DNA of 64,000 nt from Auanema rhodensis (Eukaryota > Nematoda > Chromadorea > Rhabditida > Rhabditidae): assembly GCA_964057225.1 (NCBI GenBank), contig OZ059898.1, forward strand, positions 15,229,267 through 15,293,266. Reading direction: 5' to 3'. Numbering within the stretch: position 1 is the first letter of the stretch; every line of letters starts with the position of its first letter. A model generated the notes under the pieces. It ran no database searches, was not told the DNA's origin, and was given only the letters and a program-made list of their open reading frames with translations. Positions 37,757 through 50,416 of the stretch are shown piece after piece. The position numbers and the translations under genes were made by a program.

Positions 37757-39120
37757 GGTGTATGTATGTGTCTGTTTGCTGTAGAATGTCTCCGTTTTGA
37801 TGTGAAAATTAGAAGAAAAATAATAAAAATACAACTTTAAAAAGAACATTTTCTTATTTTACATAGAATGTACTAAGATATTTAAATATTCAATGCCTTT
37901 ATTTACTTTTTAAAACTGCAAAATATATGAGCAAAAGATATATGAAGCAGAATAGGCGTGTTGGAATAAGCCTAAGGAGTAGGAGGAGCTTGGCGAATAA
38001 CGGCGATACCAAGTGATAGGATCCTCCCCTTTTCTTTTTCTTTCTCTCTATCTCTCTATGTCACTCACACTCTGTTTGAGTTATTCCCTCGTTTGTCTTC
38101 ATAACCCAAAGCAGGCAATTGGCTTTTGTTGGTCAGTTGCAGGCCAAAGGAGAAAAAAAAAGATTTTTCTCTGACCAAATAAGAAATTGAAAAAAGAATT
38201 TCAGAATTCATCATTAGCCCTTTTTTTTATTTAAAAATGGAATAAATTCTGTCGTTTTCAGATTGTCTACGAGCAATTGTCCAAAAAATATTTGGTGACC
38301 ACAACTTGAGAGAGAAATATTTGCAACAACATGTCATAGAGGTGTGAGAGAGAGAGAGAGAGAAGAGAGAGAGAGAAGAGAGAGTACAGCTAACTGCCAG
38401 TCAACTACAAACTTTGTGCTAACTTCAAGTTCCTAACTGCTACTGACACAGCTCACGATTCATTTGGATAGATTTTTAGAATATTTCTGTAGAAAAGGCA
38501 GATATGAAGCTAATTTATACGAGAATAAAATAAGAAAATTTGAAGAATAAGTTGGAAATAAAAGAAAAATTGATAATTATTTCATTAAAATATCATTAAT
38601 GTTTAGAATTTTTAAAATAATGAATATTATATGAATGATGAGAATATGTTCCTGATAGAAAAATTAATCCGTAAGCTGTTTTTCTTCTTCTTCGTCTTCT
38701 TCAGAGAAGCTGAAGCTGAAGAATGAGAGGAAGAAGAAATATCAGTAAAATCTCACATCCAATGTCCATATCTGAAAAACGATCTATTATTTTGATTTTA
38801 TTTTTTGAAAAATAAGACAAAAATTGAGAAAAAAAAAGAAAAAAAAACGAATTTTTATCAAAGTTGATTGGAGTCAATTTCAAAAAATAAAATAAGGAGA
38901 GATATACAGAGAGAGAAAGAGAGAGAGAAAGGGAGAGATTGAAAAAGAAATAATAATAATGGAAAAGGAAGTAAAATGTAAGGTGAGTTCTAAGTGAGCT
39001 AAAGCTTGAATAAAACTTTCAGATGAAGAATAAAAAAAACAGGAAAAAGTCACATTTTCTTAGAATGGATTTTATAAATAAGAGGAAAAAATCTTGTGTT
39101 TATCAATATTTATCTGAATA

Positions 39121-39124
<4 letters not shown>

Positions 39125-39173
<49 letters not shown>

Positions 39174-39187
39174 AGAGAAGGGGGGAG
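39125..39187. repeat. (GA)n tract with G-runs
   Basis: GA repeats of about 44 bases pass into GGGGGAGAGAAGGGGGGAGA, giving short G-runs on the + strand. Confidence 0.93.
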
Positions 39188-42017
39188 AATGAGAAAGTAG
39201 AATCTTTGTAAGCCTATATATCTGTAATCTTATTAGAGAACTGAAAAAATAAGAAAAAGCCAGTAAATAGTAGGGTAAAGCGTAATACGAACTATCTAGC
39301 CAACAAGTAGAATAAAGGTAAATATAATATTTTTACTAATCGTTTAACAAGCCGATAATTCTTTAAGAAGAAACAAGAAAATACTTTAAGAATTTTTTGT
39401 AGAAACTTGATCAAAGAACTTCGAAAAACTTCAACGGATCTTGAATTTTGGCAGAAAAATGTTCATGCATTATGAATAAAATGACTCATTTGCAGTCTAA
39501 TATACGAGAAAAACGAACAAAAAATGAGGAAAAAGCTGGATTGGAGCCAGAGTAGTAGAGGAAAGATTTAAGAATGTGAATAACATATGTAAAAGCAACA
39601 AAGACACATCCAAGCAAAGAATGTATTGTATGGTGGAAGGAACAAGAAGGAAAATCCCTTGGTACGTAATCCTGAGAAAGCTTCAGAGATCGCAGGAATA
39701 TCCTCTAATGCTTGTGGTTATGATGATAAAAGTTTTATAAAGCTTGTTAAGGTTGAGGAAACTTGAAATGGCAATCGGTGGTAATTAGTTTTGTGTCTTG
39801 CAGTTTCATTTGGTTAAATACATATTTGGTCGGAAAAACAACAGCAGAATATGAAAATAATTGATGGAAAGGTGGGAAAGGGAGATAGAAATATAGAAAA
39901 TGAGTGAGAGAGAGAGAGAGAGAGAGAGAGAAACTCTTGTATATTCTATGTATATATGGTAGCACGTGTTTGAGTACGGATTTTGCGTATTTTTCTGCCA
40001 AAAAAAGGCAAAGAAATTCATGGATTGCACATGTGCGTCTTGATGTGCTTTGTAGGCTAAACTATCCAACATCCGCCTGTTCAAGTGTTTTCTCAATAGA
40101 ACGAAAATCGTCTAGAAATTGTTTTGTTTTGCTCCAATTTCACACGTACATCATGGGAATTGAGCGGAAGGCAAGCACAAGCTAGAAAGATAGGTAAAAG
40201 ACAATGTAAAATTGAAAAATTGCTTTTCAGATACAGCTTCTCATTCAGATTTGGCGGTAGCCGCTTCTGCAGAAACAAAAACGGAAACTGTGTGTGTTTG
40301 ATCAAGTAGTATGCATGTAGATATGTATATCTTCAAGATATCTTCAAATCTCTACAAGCTGTTTTCTAGGTTTTTACTTCATTTCGATTTAATTTCTTCC
40401 ACAAAATGAGTTCATTCTGAACTTTGTTTCAAAATAATATTTGGAAGAAAAAGGAAAAGAACCTAACTCAGTTTTGAAAAATGTTGGAGGAGTTTGAAGC
40501 AAGCAATACAGCAGCAGCATCAAAGCTTTTTCTTTTCTTCTACTCCTCCTCCTCCTCTTCCTACACACACTAACATGTACATGAATGCACTTCGAAGGTG
40601 TTTTTTGATGAAAAAAAAAAAAGAAATGATGGGAGAAACTCACCTGTAATCTTATGTTATGATGGGAAAAGTAGGATGAGTGAGATTAAATAGAATATTT
40701 CTAATTAAAGTCCCAAAATAAAATATGAAGAAACTGTAACAAACAAGTAGAAAGTAATATAAAAAATTTAATTAAGCTAATAATTAAAGTATTATCATTA
40801 ATTATCGAAGAAGTTTTCTAAGAAAATTAGAAAACTAAGAAGTACTTCAATATCTGCAACATTGTTCATTGAGTGTATTTCTCTTTCTCTCTCCCAATCT
40901 TCTGGATAAAGGACAGAAACTTATTGGAAAAACTCTATGAAATACAAGAAAATATCCTTTTTTTCTTATTCTTCTTCTTCTTTTTCTCACAATATATAAG
41001 ACAATGAATGATTAAGTAGTATGCCTGTCTGATATTCAAGTAAATAGGGAAAAACGAACTAAAAAATTATGATTTTCAGGTTCTAAAAAAAGGATTTTAG
41101 TCTTATATATGTATTCATATATATATATATATATTTATATACGTAAACAACAATTTCGTGTTATTTCTCACTTCAATATCTTCGGAAAAAAAATGTTTGT
41201 TGCAGCCTGAGAATAACTGAGATATCTCATATTTCATTTTACCTTCTGCTTATACATATATAGTCATCATCTTCTATTTAAAATATTATAATAATTCTAC
41301 TTTTTGGGTCTTAACACGAATTTGTTTGTTTCAAAAGAAATTAGTAATAGATCGACAGAAGATTTTTTTTTTATTTTTTCATTTAACAAGTTTTTTTTTA
41401 GTAAATAAACCGCACAACCATACAAACATACATATGTACTACAACAGCTCATGTAAAACGGAGAGAAGGAATGAGCCAAAGAGGTATGAGAAGAGCATAT
41501 ACATGTACATACGTCTATTGCATACCACTATGTAGATTACGAATAAATTGCTTTGTTTGAAAGAAAAAAAACAAACAAAAAAAGTAAATTGTACTAAGTT
41601 AACTGGCATTTATCATAACAAATAATCAAATTTTTTGACTGAAACAACAGTTTTGAAAATTAAAAAATGCTCGGAAAATGATATAATTTGCTTATATTTT
41701 GAATAAATTAGTTATGAAAAATTTAGAAAAGTTGATAGATTTCTTGAATGTTTTTGGAATAATATTAGTGCAAGAATTTGGACATAACAAGCTTGATTTC
41801 AGGTTGAGACATCCCGGATATCTAGGTGTAAGTGAATTTGAATAGTGAGCTACGAGAGAAAACAGAAAGCTGAGAAACAATCAATGCCTCCAAGGCAAAA
41901 TACTGGAATAAGATTCTGCGTAGATGAAGGTCCACAACGTAAAAAAAGGAAACAAGGCAGTCAGAAGAAGAATACGTAGTGTTTTTGGTGAAAAATATCA
42001 GTTTGTCGTTAGCCTTC

Positions 42018-42042
42018 TCTATCTATCTATCTATCTATCTAC
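42018..42042. repeat. (TATC)n microsatellite
   Basis: About six tandem copies of the tetranucleotide CTAT, the longest clear tetranucleotide repeat seen here. Confidence 0.9.
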
Positions 42043-45000
42043 CTTTTACTAGTTGCGGACTAAACAGGAAAAAATCGGAAGGAAAGGAGAAAGCGAGAAA
42101 GCTTGAGAGGGATAGAGAGACATGTTGAGTTCAAAAGAGAGAGAGAGAGAGAGAGGGGGGAGTAAGAGAGAGAGGGAGAGATTACAATAGAGGAAGAAAG
42201 GGAAAAACGGACTAAGAAGGAAGGAAGAATAGAGACGAAACTCACAAAATGGCTAGCAATGAAGAAAATACGATGAAATAGAAAAAAGCGCAGAAAGAGA
42301 AGAAAATAAAACGACAAACGTACCCCAAGGATGGATGGACGAAATTTAGTTGCAAAGTTTTTGAAAAGAAAATAAAAGAATTGAGAAACAGAAAATTACT
42401 TGACTAATGCATAAAGCCTATAGCAACAGCTGGTTCAAATTCAAAACTTAATAAATTATTGATGAAATTCTTATTTTATCATTAACTTCATAAATACGAT
42501 TTGAATGTTAAATTTGAATGAAAATGCTTTGGTATTTTGAAAAATTCGATAGAAATGTTGTTAGTTAGGATCATAATATCAGAATGAACTTTGTATCAAA
42601 CTTAGAAATGTACTTAAAAATGGATAAAAGCAGTTTGTATGAGGCTAAAAATTACCACAGATCGAGAAAGAAATTGCATTTTTGTGAAAGAAAACTGAGA
42701 TATTTTGGACATTAGCGGGGCGAAATTTTTTTTTTTTCGACCCAAATGGAAAGATAAAAAAAGAAGTTTTGCAGAGTGAGAGGGAGGACATGTTTAGCTA
42801 AAACCTGGCAAGAAATGATGATGATGATGAGATGAATGAGCAGTAAAATGTATATTCATATCTTAAGAGGAGAAGTTGATGAGAGATGAAGAACATTGAG
42901 ATTAAGCACTTAATACTACGATGAGAAAAGTAATACTTGGAAGAAGTTCTTAGTCACGACATCTCAATTGAATAATCAAGAGAAATGGATATAATAAAAT
43001 AATTTATCTCTATCTATATCTGATATAATATTCTGATTTTACAGCCAAAAATTGGTAAAGAAGGAATGAAGCTGAAACTGCGATAGATTGCGAATGATGG
43101 GACACGAATACGAAGCATTCACTCTGAGCATAGTAACGAGTAGAGAGAGAGAGAGAGAGAAGGAGAGAGAGAGGGGAGAGAGAGAGGGGGGAGTAGAGAG
43201 AAGTATAAATAAAATAATGACAATTTTTATTTCCGTATAAGATGATTAGAAGGCTTGAATCTATATTCTTTCATATTTTTTTTAATTTTCATTAATATGT
43301 AATGCGATTTGAAGATTTTATTACTGTTTTAGCAGAATTTTTATTTAAATTTCTGGTCGTCGTACATGTATGTGGACAGAATTTGTTGTTGTGTTTTCTT
43401 CCCTTTTGAACTTTCACAAGTTATTAGAGAGAAAACAAGGAAATTTCTATAATACATGTTGAAAGGTAAAACAAAGTTAGAAGAAAATGTATTTGAAGGT
43501 TGAAGAGGAAAACAAGCTTCAGCATTTATCTGGAGAATTGTAAATTCATGGAGATGAGTCGAAATGTACAATGAAAACGATTATAGAATCAAGAAACTTG
43601 GTAAAAGCTTAAAGCATGAGAAGGATAATAATGATAGTTGGAATGATTGTGCTCACCCACAGTGTTATGATGCTGAATGAACAATGAAGGAACAGAAGCT
43701 GACAAAGATGCTTGATGACGATCACGGCTGAAGATGAAAAACCTTCGGAATGACAACTAGATTGATAGAATATGGGAAAATGATGAGTAGAAGTATGACA
43801 GCAACATGAAAATCAACAGATAAGTCATTAATATTCTTCTGAATAGTTTCAGACAGCCATTTGACGATGGGCCGTTTTTGACACTTTGTCTTCGAAGCCG
43901 TAGTTAGTACCAGAAACAGACATACACACATGGCTTTCATACATACATGGCTTTGGGACACAGACATGTCCGGGAATGGCAAATTGCCAATGAAAATTAG
44001 ATTTCCACGTGGGACCAGCAGCTGCATAGGCATTGAGTGGACGGAATACGGACGACAACTAGATGAGCAAGACAAGGAAGGAAGGATATAGACAGCGGAT
44101 GAAGAAGCATAGAGGGACAACGAGAGATGAGATGAGGGCGAACGACATTGCGAGAGAGCTGTAGAAGAAAAGAAAGAGCAGAGAAACAGAAGAGAGCTAG
44201 ATGAGTAAGCAGAGAAATGAGAATAAGGAGTTCTCTTTCTTTGATTAAGACTGAGATGAGTTGGAGATGTGCCTTGATTCAAGGAATATGCTAATTTCCG
44301 TCCCAGAAGACGCTTCAAATCCGCATGGCATTTGTATTTATCTAATCTTTCTTCCAAACTTTTCGAGTTCAAATGAGGAAATTATTAAAAAATTATATAA
44401 TTTATTATTTAAAAATGAAGTTTTTCAAACAAAAAATGGCCAAGAAAGAGAGATTAGAAGAAAGCTTATGATCTAAAACTTGTTCAATCATTAATGTGAC
44501 AATTAATTTATATAAAATAATATTTATAAATATATATAATTAATATAAATTATAATATATTTAATAATATTATTCGTTATTATAGTTTAGATATATTTAT
44601 ATAATAATATAATCATATTTAAAAGTTAATTATACAAAAAAAAAGGAAATAATCAAATAATTTACAAAACTATATGTAATATTTACCAGTTAAAATAATT
44701 AATAATTCAATTATTATTATCGAAAATTGAAAAATAATGTTTCATTGGAAACAGAAGTGAATATATTATTTGAACTGCCTTGTTGATTATATTATTTGAC
44801 GACGTGAGCTAATGGAACGTGGAATACGTGAATGATTACGTCAATACGTGAAGTAGATGTAGCATTATTCGAATAAAGTAAGTCATTTGAACGGTTGTGT
44901 TGAGAGTAGTAATGTGATAATATGCCCATGATGACATTAGTATATCAGAATATTCATAGAGTTTATAGTCTATATCATATAGTATATAATATATAGATAG

Positions 45001-45048
45001 ATATAGATAGATACATATGTATTTATCTAAATATATTTATAAAGAGTT

Positions 45049-45090
<42 letters not shown>

Positions 45091-48000
45091 CATGACTCAA
45101 TACAGCCAATTGTAGTATAATAAATTTGTATAAAGGCAAAAAATAAGAAATTTTGTTGAACTAAATGACAAAATTGTCACGAATTGTCTTGAAAAGACAA
45201 GAGACAATGCTTGTGAAGACGAAAAAAAATAGGCAAAAAGGCTGAAGAAAGATAGAGAAAGTGGGTGAGGAACGCGAACGAAAAAAAGACCAAGTCCTAC
45301 AAACTGCTTAAACGGAAATCCATGTACATCTAGAAAGAGGCAAAATCGTGTGTTGATGTTTTAAGCAACAGGAGCAAAAGGCCAGTATTAAAACATCTAA
45401 AGACTCTCAACATCTTAACAACAAGCTCAAAAAAAGAAAGAATTTATATGAGAGAGAGAGAGAGAGAAATATTGGAAGATATTGGAAAAAAACGAGAGGG
45501 TATAGAATGAGAGAGGGAGAGAGATAGAGAGATAGAAAGGGCTGGAGGAAGTGGTATAGGAGATGAAGCGAAAAGAGAAGAAAAGCACTGTTACGTTAAT
45601 AGGAAAAAGAAAACAGATTAAATTACATTAAGGATTGTGATTTCAAATGTTTTATCTTTTACTTCTAAAATCAAAAAAAAAAAGAATTTGTTGTTTCATT
45701 TTTTTTTGTTTTTCCTATTCATTATTGAGATCAAATAGCATTTCATTAGATTATTTAACATGAAAGATAACCATAATAATATGGAAAAGTATGGTTTGAA
45801 AGACATGAAAATGGAAATATTATATATTTGGATGAGAGGATATAATTTGTATTGTAAAGAGAATAAGAAGTGAGACATGATGAATGAAGCTACTTAAGGT
45901 ATGAGAGATATTTCAAACTATACATATACATACATACTTATACTATAACGATTATAACAATGAAACATTTCTAATAGAATATGTTTTAAAGAATTATATT
46001 CTATTTCTATATAATAGATAAATCTATCTATCTATATATATATAGAATATAATAAAATACAGTTAAGCAAATAAGTTGGACTGTAATATAGTTAAAGCGT
46101 AAAGATGAAGGCTAGTTTTGAAATTTTAGTGTAAGTTAGGCAGAAAAGGACAGACGATGATCAGCCGAAGTAAACATGATTCATTCTAATCTCTCTTTTA
46201 TATATTATTTGTTAAAATGTTGTACACAATAAATGGAAAAATAGAGCAAAAGATAGAATATAAGATAAGAGAGTATTGTAGGAATTATGGGAGAAAGTAT
46301 TAGTTATAGAGAGAGAGAGAGGGAGAGAGAGAGAAAACCGAATACAAGAGACTTCAAAGAATCTGGAAGTATCAAATGGTTAGTATGATGAAAAGAGGAA
46401 ATAAATGATTATGCGACATCCTTGGAATTATTGCCTTTCCAATTAAAGATATTTCAAAAATTCAAAGATAGGTGAATTGAATTAAGTGAAAGCCAACTTC
46501 AAACTCGAAAAATGAGCAGGAAACTTGTGTGCTTGAAGCATAAGCCTATAAATTTAGAAGTGAAACGAATAATGGCGTATGGTTAGTTGGAGTGAATACG
46601 AGTGTGTAGGAGATACTTGCCCTCCCTGGGCCATATTGCTCATGGTGCTAGTGGACTTAATGGTGATATTTGGTTGGAGAAGATAGAAAAGCATGTGCTG
46701 CTGTTGGTCTGTTGGCTCTTGCGACGAAAGGGTGAGGAGGAGAAGAGGGTGGATAGAAGAGCCTTCTCCAGGGGGCAATGCCATCAAAATGTCCGTTGCG
46801 GGCGACTAGGTCGTGCCCACTGCGTGTTCTCTTTCTCAAGCTCATCTTCATTTTTCCTCCAGCCTTTTTACTCTTTTTCTATATTTACATAGTTGGTTGT
46901 CTGTAGAAGATATGTATGTAGCAGCAGAGCCGTATGTACTCACATAGAGACACCGTCTCACAGCGTAGTCTACGATGAAAACGTATGTATACGATGACAA
47001 ATAAGTAAAAGTAAAATTAATTAAAGATAAAAGTCAAATGGTTTGAAGAGACAAATCTGTGTATGTGCTTGCTTGTGTGCATGTATGTGTGTGTGTGACG
47101 CATCCGAAGTCTGATATATGTATGCATTCAAAGCAATTGAATCTGTTAAATGGCTTGAAACATAGGGATCTGTGCATTGGAATCTGAATGAAGACAATAT
47201 GTGGTGGCATAGTGTGCGTTTGGAATCGAATGCTCCAATATCAGGGAAAGAAATTAAAGAGGAAGAGAGAGAGAGGGGGGGAGGGGAGAGAAATGAAGGT
47301 AATAGGAGAGAAACGGTTAAAAAGAATAAAAATGAAAAGTAAAAGAGAAAAAGCAACCGTACATTACATTATTCAATTCTAAATGGAATATGCTCACGTA
47401 GTCTAATTTCACGTAAACAACGCATGCTTAACAACACATGAATCTTCATTATTTCCTTTTACATACTAATTATTTAATTTATTCTCTGAGATATAAGAGA
47501 AGAATTGACAGCAAAAAAAAGAGGAAAAACAAATCGATTATCATGTAAATGGGAAATAAAATGGTTATGAGACAACATCAAATATGGTTGACACCTGTAA
47601 TTGCGCAACAAGGTCCGAGGTTGAGAGTTAAAGAGGTCGATTATGGGCTCATATAAGAAGAATAAGAAAGCTGTATAAGACCGTTTGTTGTTGACATGAT
47701 GCACATACCAAATGAAACGCCTTATTCGGCAATTATTAAATAATAAAATTAATTATTATTAAGATTATTCATAAGGAGATGGATATTCAACATTAGAGTC
47801 TGATTGCTAAGGGTCGACATGAAGAGATATGAGTGTTGTCTGCTACATAGTGAACAGATGATGAAGAAGAAGAAGAAGAACACATCAATTGAACATCAAA
47901 AACTTTGAAATTATAGAGGAAAATGAAGTAATTTCAATTGAAAAATGTAAAAATATTATGTTATTTGGGTAGATATGAAGGTAGTAGATCAAATGCCTTC

Positions 48001-48325
48001 TCAATTTGTCCAATGTTACGGCAACTTATTGGAAGGCACTAGATAGATGAACATTGAGGGGAGAGAGAGAGAGAGAGACAGAGAGAGAAAGAGAGAAAGA
48101 CAGGAGATGGAGTGAATATTATCATAATAGTCCCAGCACGAGGATTGAATCTTATCAAAGTTTTGAATAAAGATATAATAAGAATAACAGAGAATATATG
48201 TCAAAATGGACTGGATAGCTTATAATCATTTATCAATGAACAGGAGCCTTATGTTCAATTTTTTCTATGAATAAGCTAACTGATTAGCTTGAAAAGGTAA
48301 AAAAGGCAAAATAAGAGATGAATAC

Positions 48326-48328
<3 letters not shown>

Positions 48329-48396
<68 letters not shown>
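48329..48396. repeat. (GA)n microsatellite
   Basis: Uninterrupted AG/GA run of about 66 bases ending in GGGAGA. Confidence 0.96.
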
Positions 48397-48399
<3 letters not shown>

Positions 48400-48967
48400 A
48401 TGAAAATAAGAAAAATATGTGATTACAATAAGTGTTACATGTCGTCGAGCTGTCTTGAAGGCATTTATTACGGAACAACTAAAATTACTTGTCGGTAGAG
48501 CTTTCAACCTCAATTTGAAAGCAATAACCTTTACAACTTTACAACTTTAACAGAAAGAGTAATTGTGTTGAAAGAGAATGAGGAAAATTAGGAAAAGAAT
48601 GGAATAACATATACTAAAAAGATGAAAAAAATGGAAACATGACGACAGATGAAAGAAAAGACTCGAGAACGATTTGAAGAGAGAATCTCACGCTTCCATA
48701 TTCTATCACGTTTTTAAGCGAAATTTTCTAAAAGCAAAAAATGCATTCAGCATTAGAAAAAATGGGGATAAACATATATTTTCTGAACATATTTCAGGTC
48801 TATAAGACATTTAGAGTAAGGTTATGTGAATAATGGATTGCCATCTCTCATAACCGATCAAGAGAGTTTGAGAACTGAGAGAAGAGGAAGGAAAGATATA
48901 CAGAGATATCAAATAAGATTATACAAGTAATGAGAGAGAGGTACTGAAGAGGTAATGGTTTTGAAAG

Positions 48968-49016
<49 letters not shown>

Positions 49017-49022
49017 GAGAGA
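48968..49022. repeat. (GA)n microsatellite
   Basis: GA run of about 54 bases with one GGGA interruption. Confidence 0.94.
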
Positions 49023-50416
49023 ATGATTTCAGGATTGGGCAGGCAAAACGACCCATCAGAATAAGAAGATGATAGTGGTGTGGATCCATCATAGACAAAG
49101 ACTAAACGACTCTCTATAATTGGCATAATATCTTCTTCTTCTTCTTCTTCTCCTTTCTTCTTACTTCAAATGTTAATCATTCAGTTATACATAAACTATA
49201 TTAATCGATTTATGTGATGATTGGTGTTACATTCATTATCAGAAGATATTCTAACACGAATTGATCAATGAGTGATTGGTAGGATTTAATAGTTAAGGTT
49301 AAGATGGCCAGACTAACAACTAACAGCCAATAATGAAATATCATACTAACTTAGATACACAGACAGTCAAACAGATAGACATGGCTAGATAGAGAGATAA
49401 ATCGACCACTACTTCACCACCATAAAGCTTTCTAATACATCTGACCCGTGGCAAATACATTTAATGATCAATCATGGCTTTTCAGGTGTAAGTCAATGAA
49501 CAACTTAAGCTGACCTTTATTGACAGATGAAAATGAAGGACATGGAGGAAAAGAGGAATTTGTCACAGAGAGAAAGCAAAAAAAAAGAGAAAGAGGGAGG
49601 CAAAGAGAGAGAGAGAGAACAAGGGAGTGGGTGAGGTTGAAACTATGGATGGCTATTTTCTATGCTGGAGGGTAATAACCCTTTGTATAGTCCGCAATTT
49701 GAAAGACTTATAATGCATTTTGAAACACCTCATTTAAACTATTTGATCCGTTTCACTTTTGAAAAACTATTGCTCATCTGTGCACGATGTCTGATCCATT
49801 ATAATCGAAAAATGTCTTTCGGAAGCATTTTCTTCTTAAACAACACTCTTCCATGTATTACTTCCACCTTTTTCCCAACGAATGTCACTATCTTTTCCTA
49901 ATCAAGGCGGGGCCCTCGATAATGTATTTTAAATTTATCAAAACACATTTTTTCCAAATTTCCTATCTTCTGAGTCTTTTATGACAACCTACCTTCATCT
50001 AATATAACGCATGAGATATAAGAGGGTCAGACTGTAAAGTCAAGATAGAGACGCAGAGGAACCGACGCTTCCGTCAACCAGTGTGTATTAAGAAAGGTGC
50101 TCTAATTATTATTACAATTTATATTAAATTAATATTTTTAATTTATTTTAATTTACATTAATTTCTGTTTATTATATTTTATATTTTTATATTATTGGTT
50201 AAAATATTTTTCATATATATTTCAAACTTTTTTGCTTATCAATTAATTTTGGTTTAGTGTATTTCTTATTTAATGTTTTCTAATATAATTTTATATATTA
50301 GCTGTTTTTCACATATAATAAGGAACGCTTAGTTTATGAATAGCTAATAATGTTTTATGTTTTTCATTCAATTTTTACAAGTTGACGCTTATTTGCAGCG
50401 TATTTCTTAACTTCTC

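Larger units (their letters stand above)
33690..50416. other. 17-kb repeat-rich region between SCHIP1 and AMOT
   Basis: The two flanking genes face outward, so this region holds their promoters and possibly distal SCHIP1 5' exons. It is AT-rich with at least fifteen GA/CT tracts, a (CA)n run near 36651-36670, a (TATC)n run at 42018-42041 and an extremely AT-rich block at about 44490-44720. ACGT clusters are at about 36236-36260, 44803-44855 and 47394-47418. Three spots are less AT-rich and look exon-like on the minus strand or both (about 34510-34690, 43722-44381, 46616-46860); see findings. No gene can be assigned with confidence. Confidence 0.55.

Noticed and set aside
39904-40309. Several overlapping short frames in a less AT-rich patch
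   Set aside because: Frames on both strands look equally coding-like, none has flanking exons, and no family is recognisable.
46554-46892. Plus-strand open frame over the GC-rich island
   Set aside because: The minus strand has the better ATG, composition and donor site; the + frame has no splice logic.
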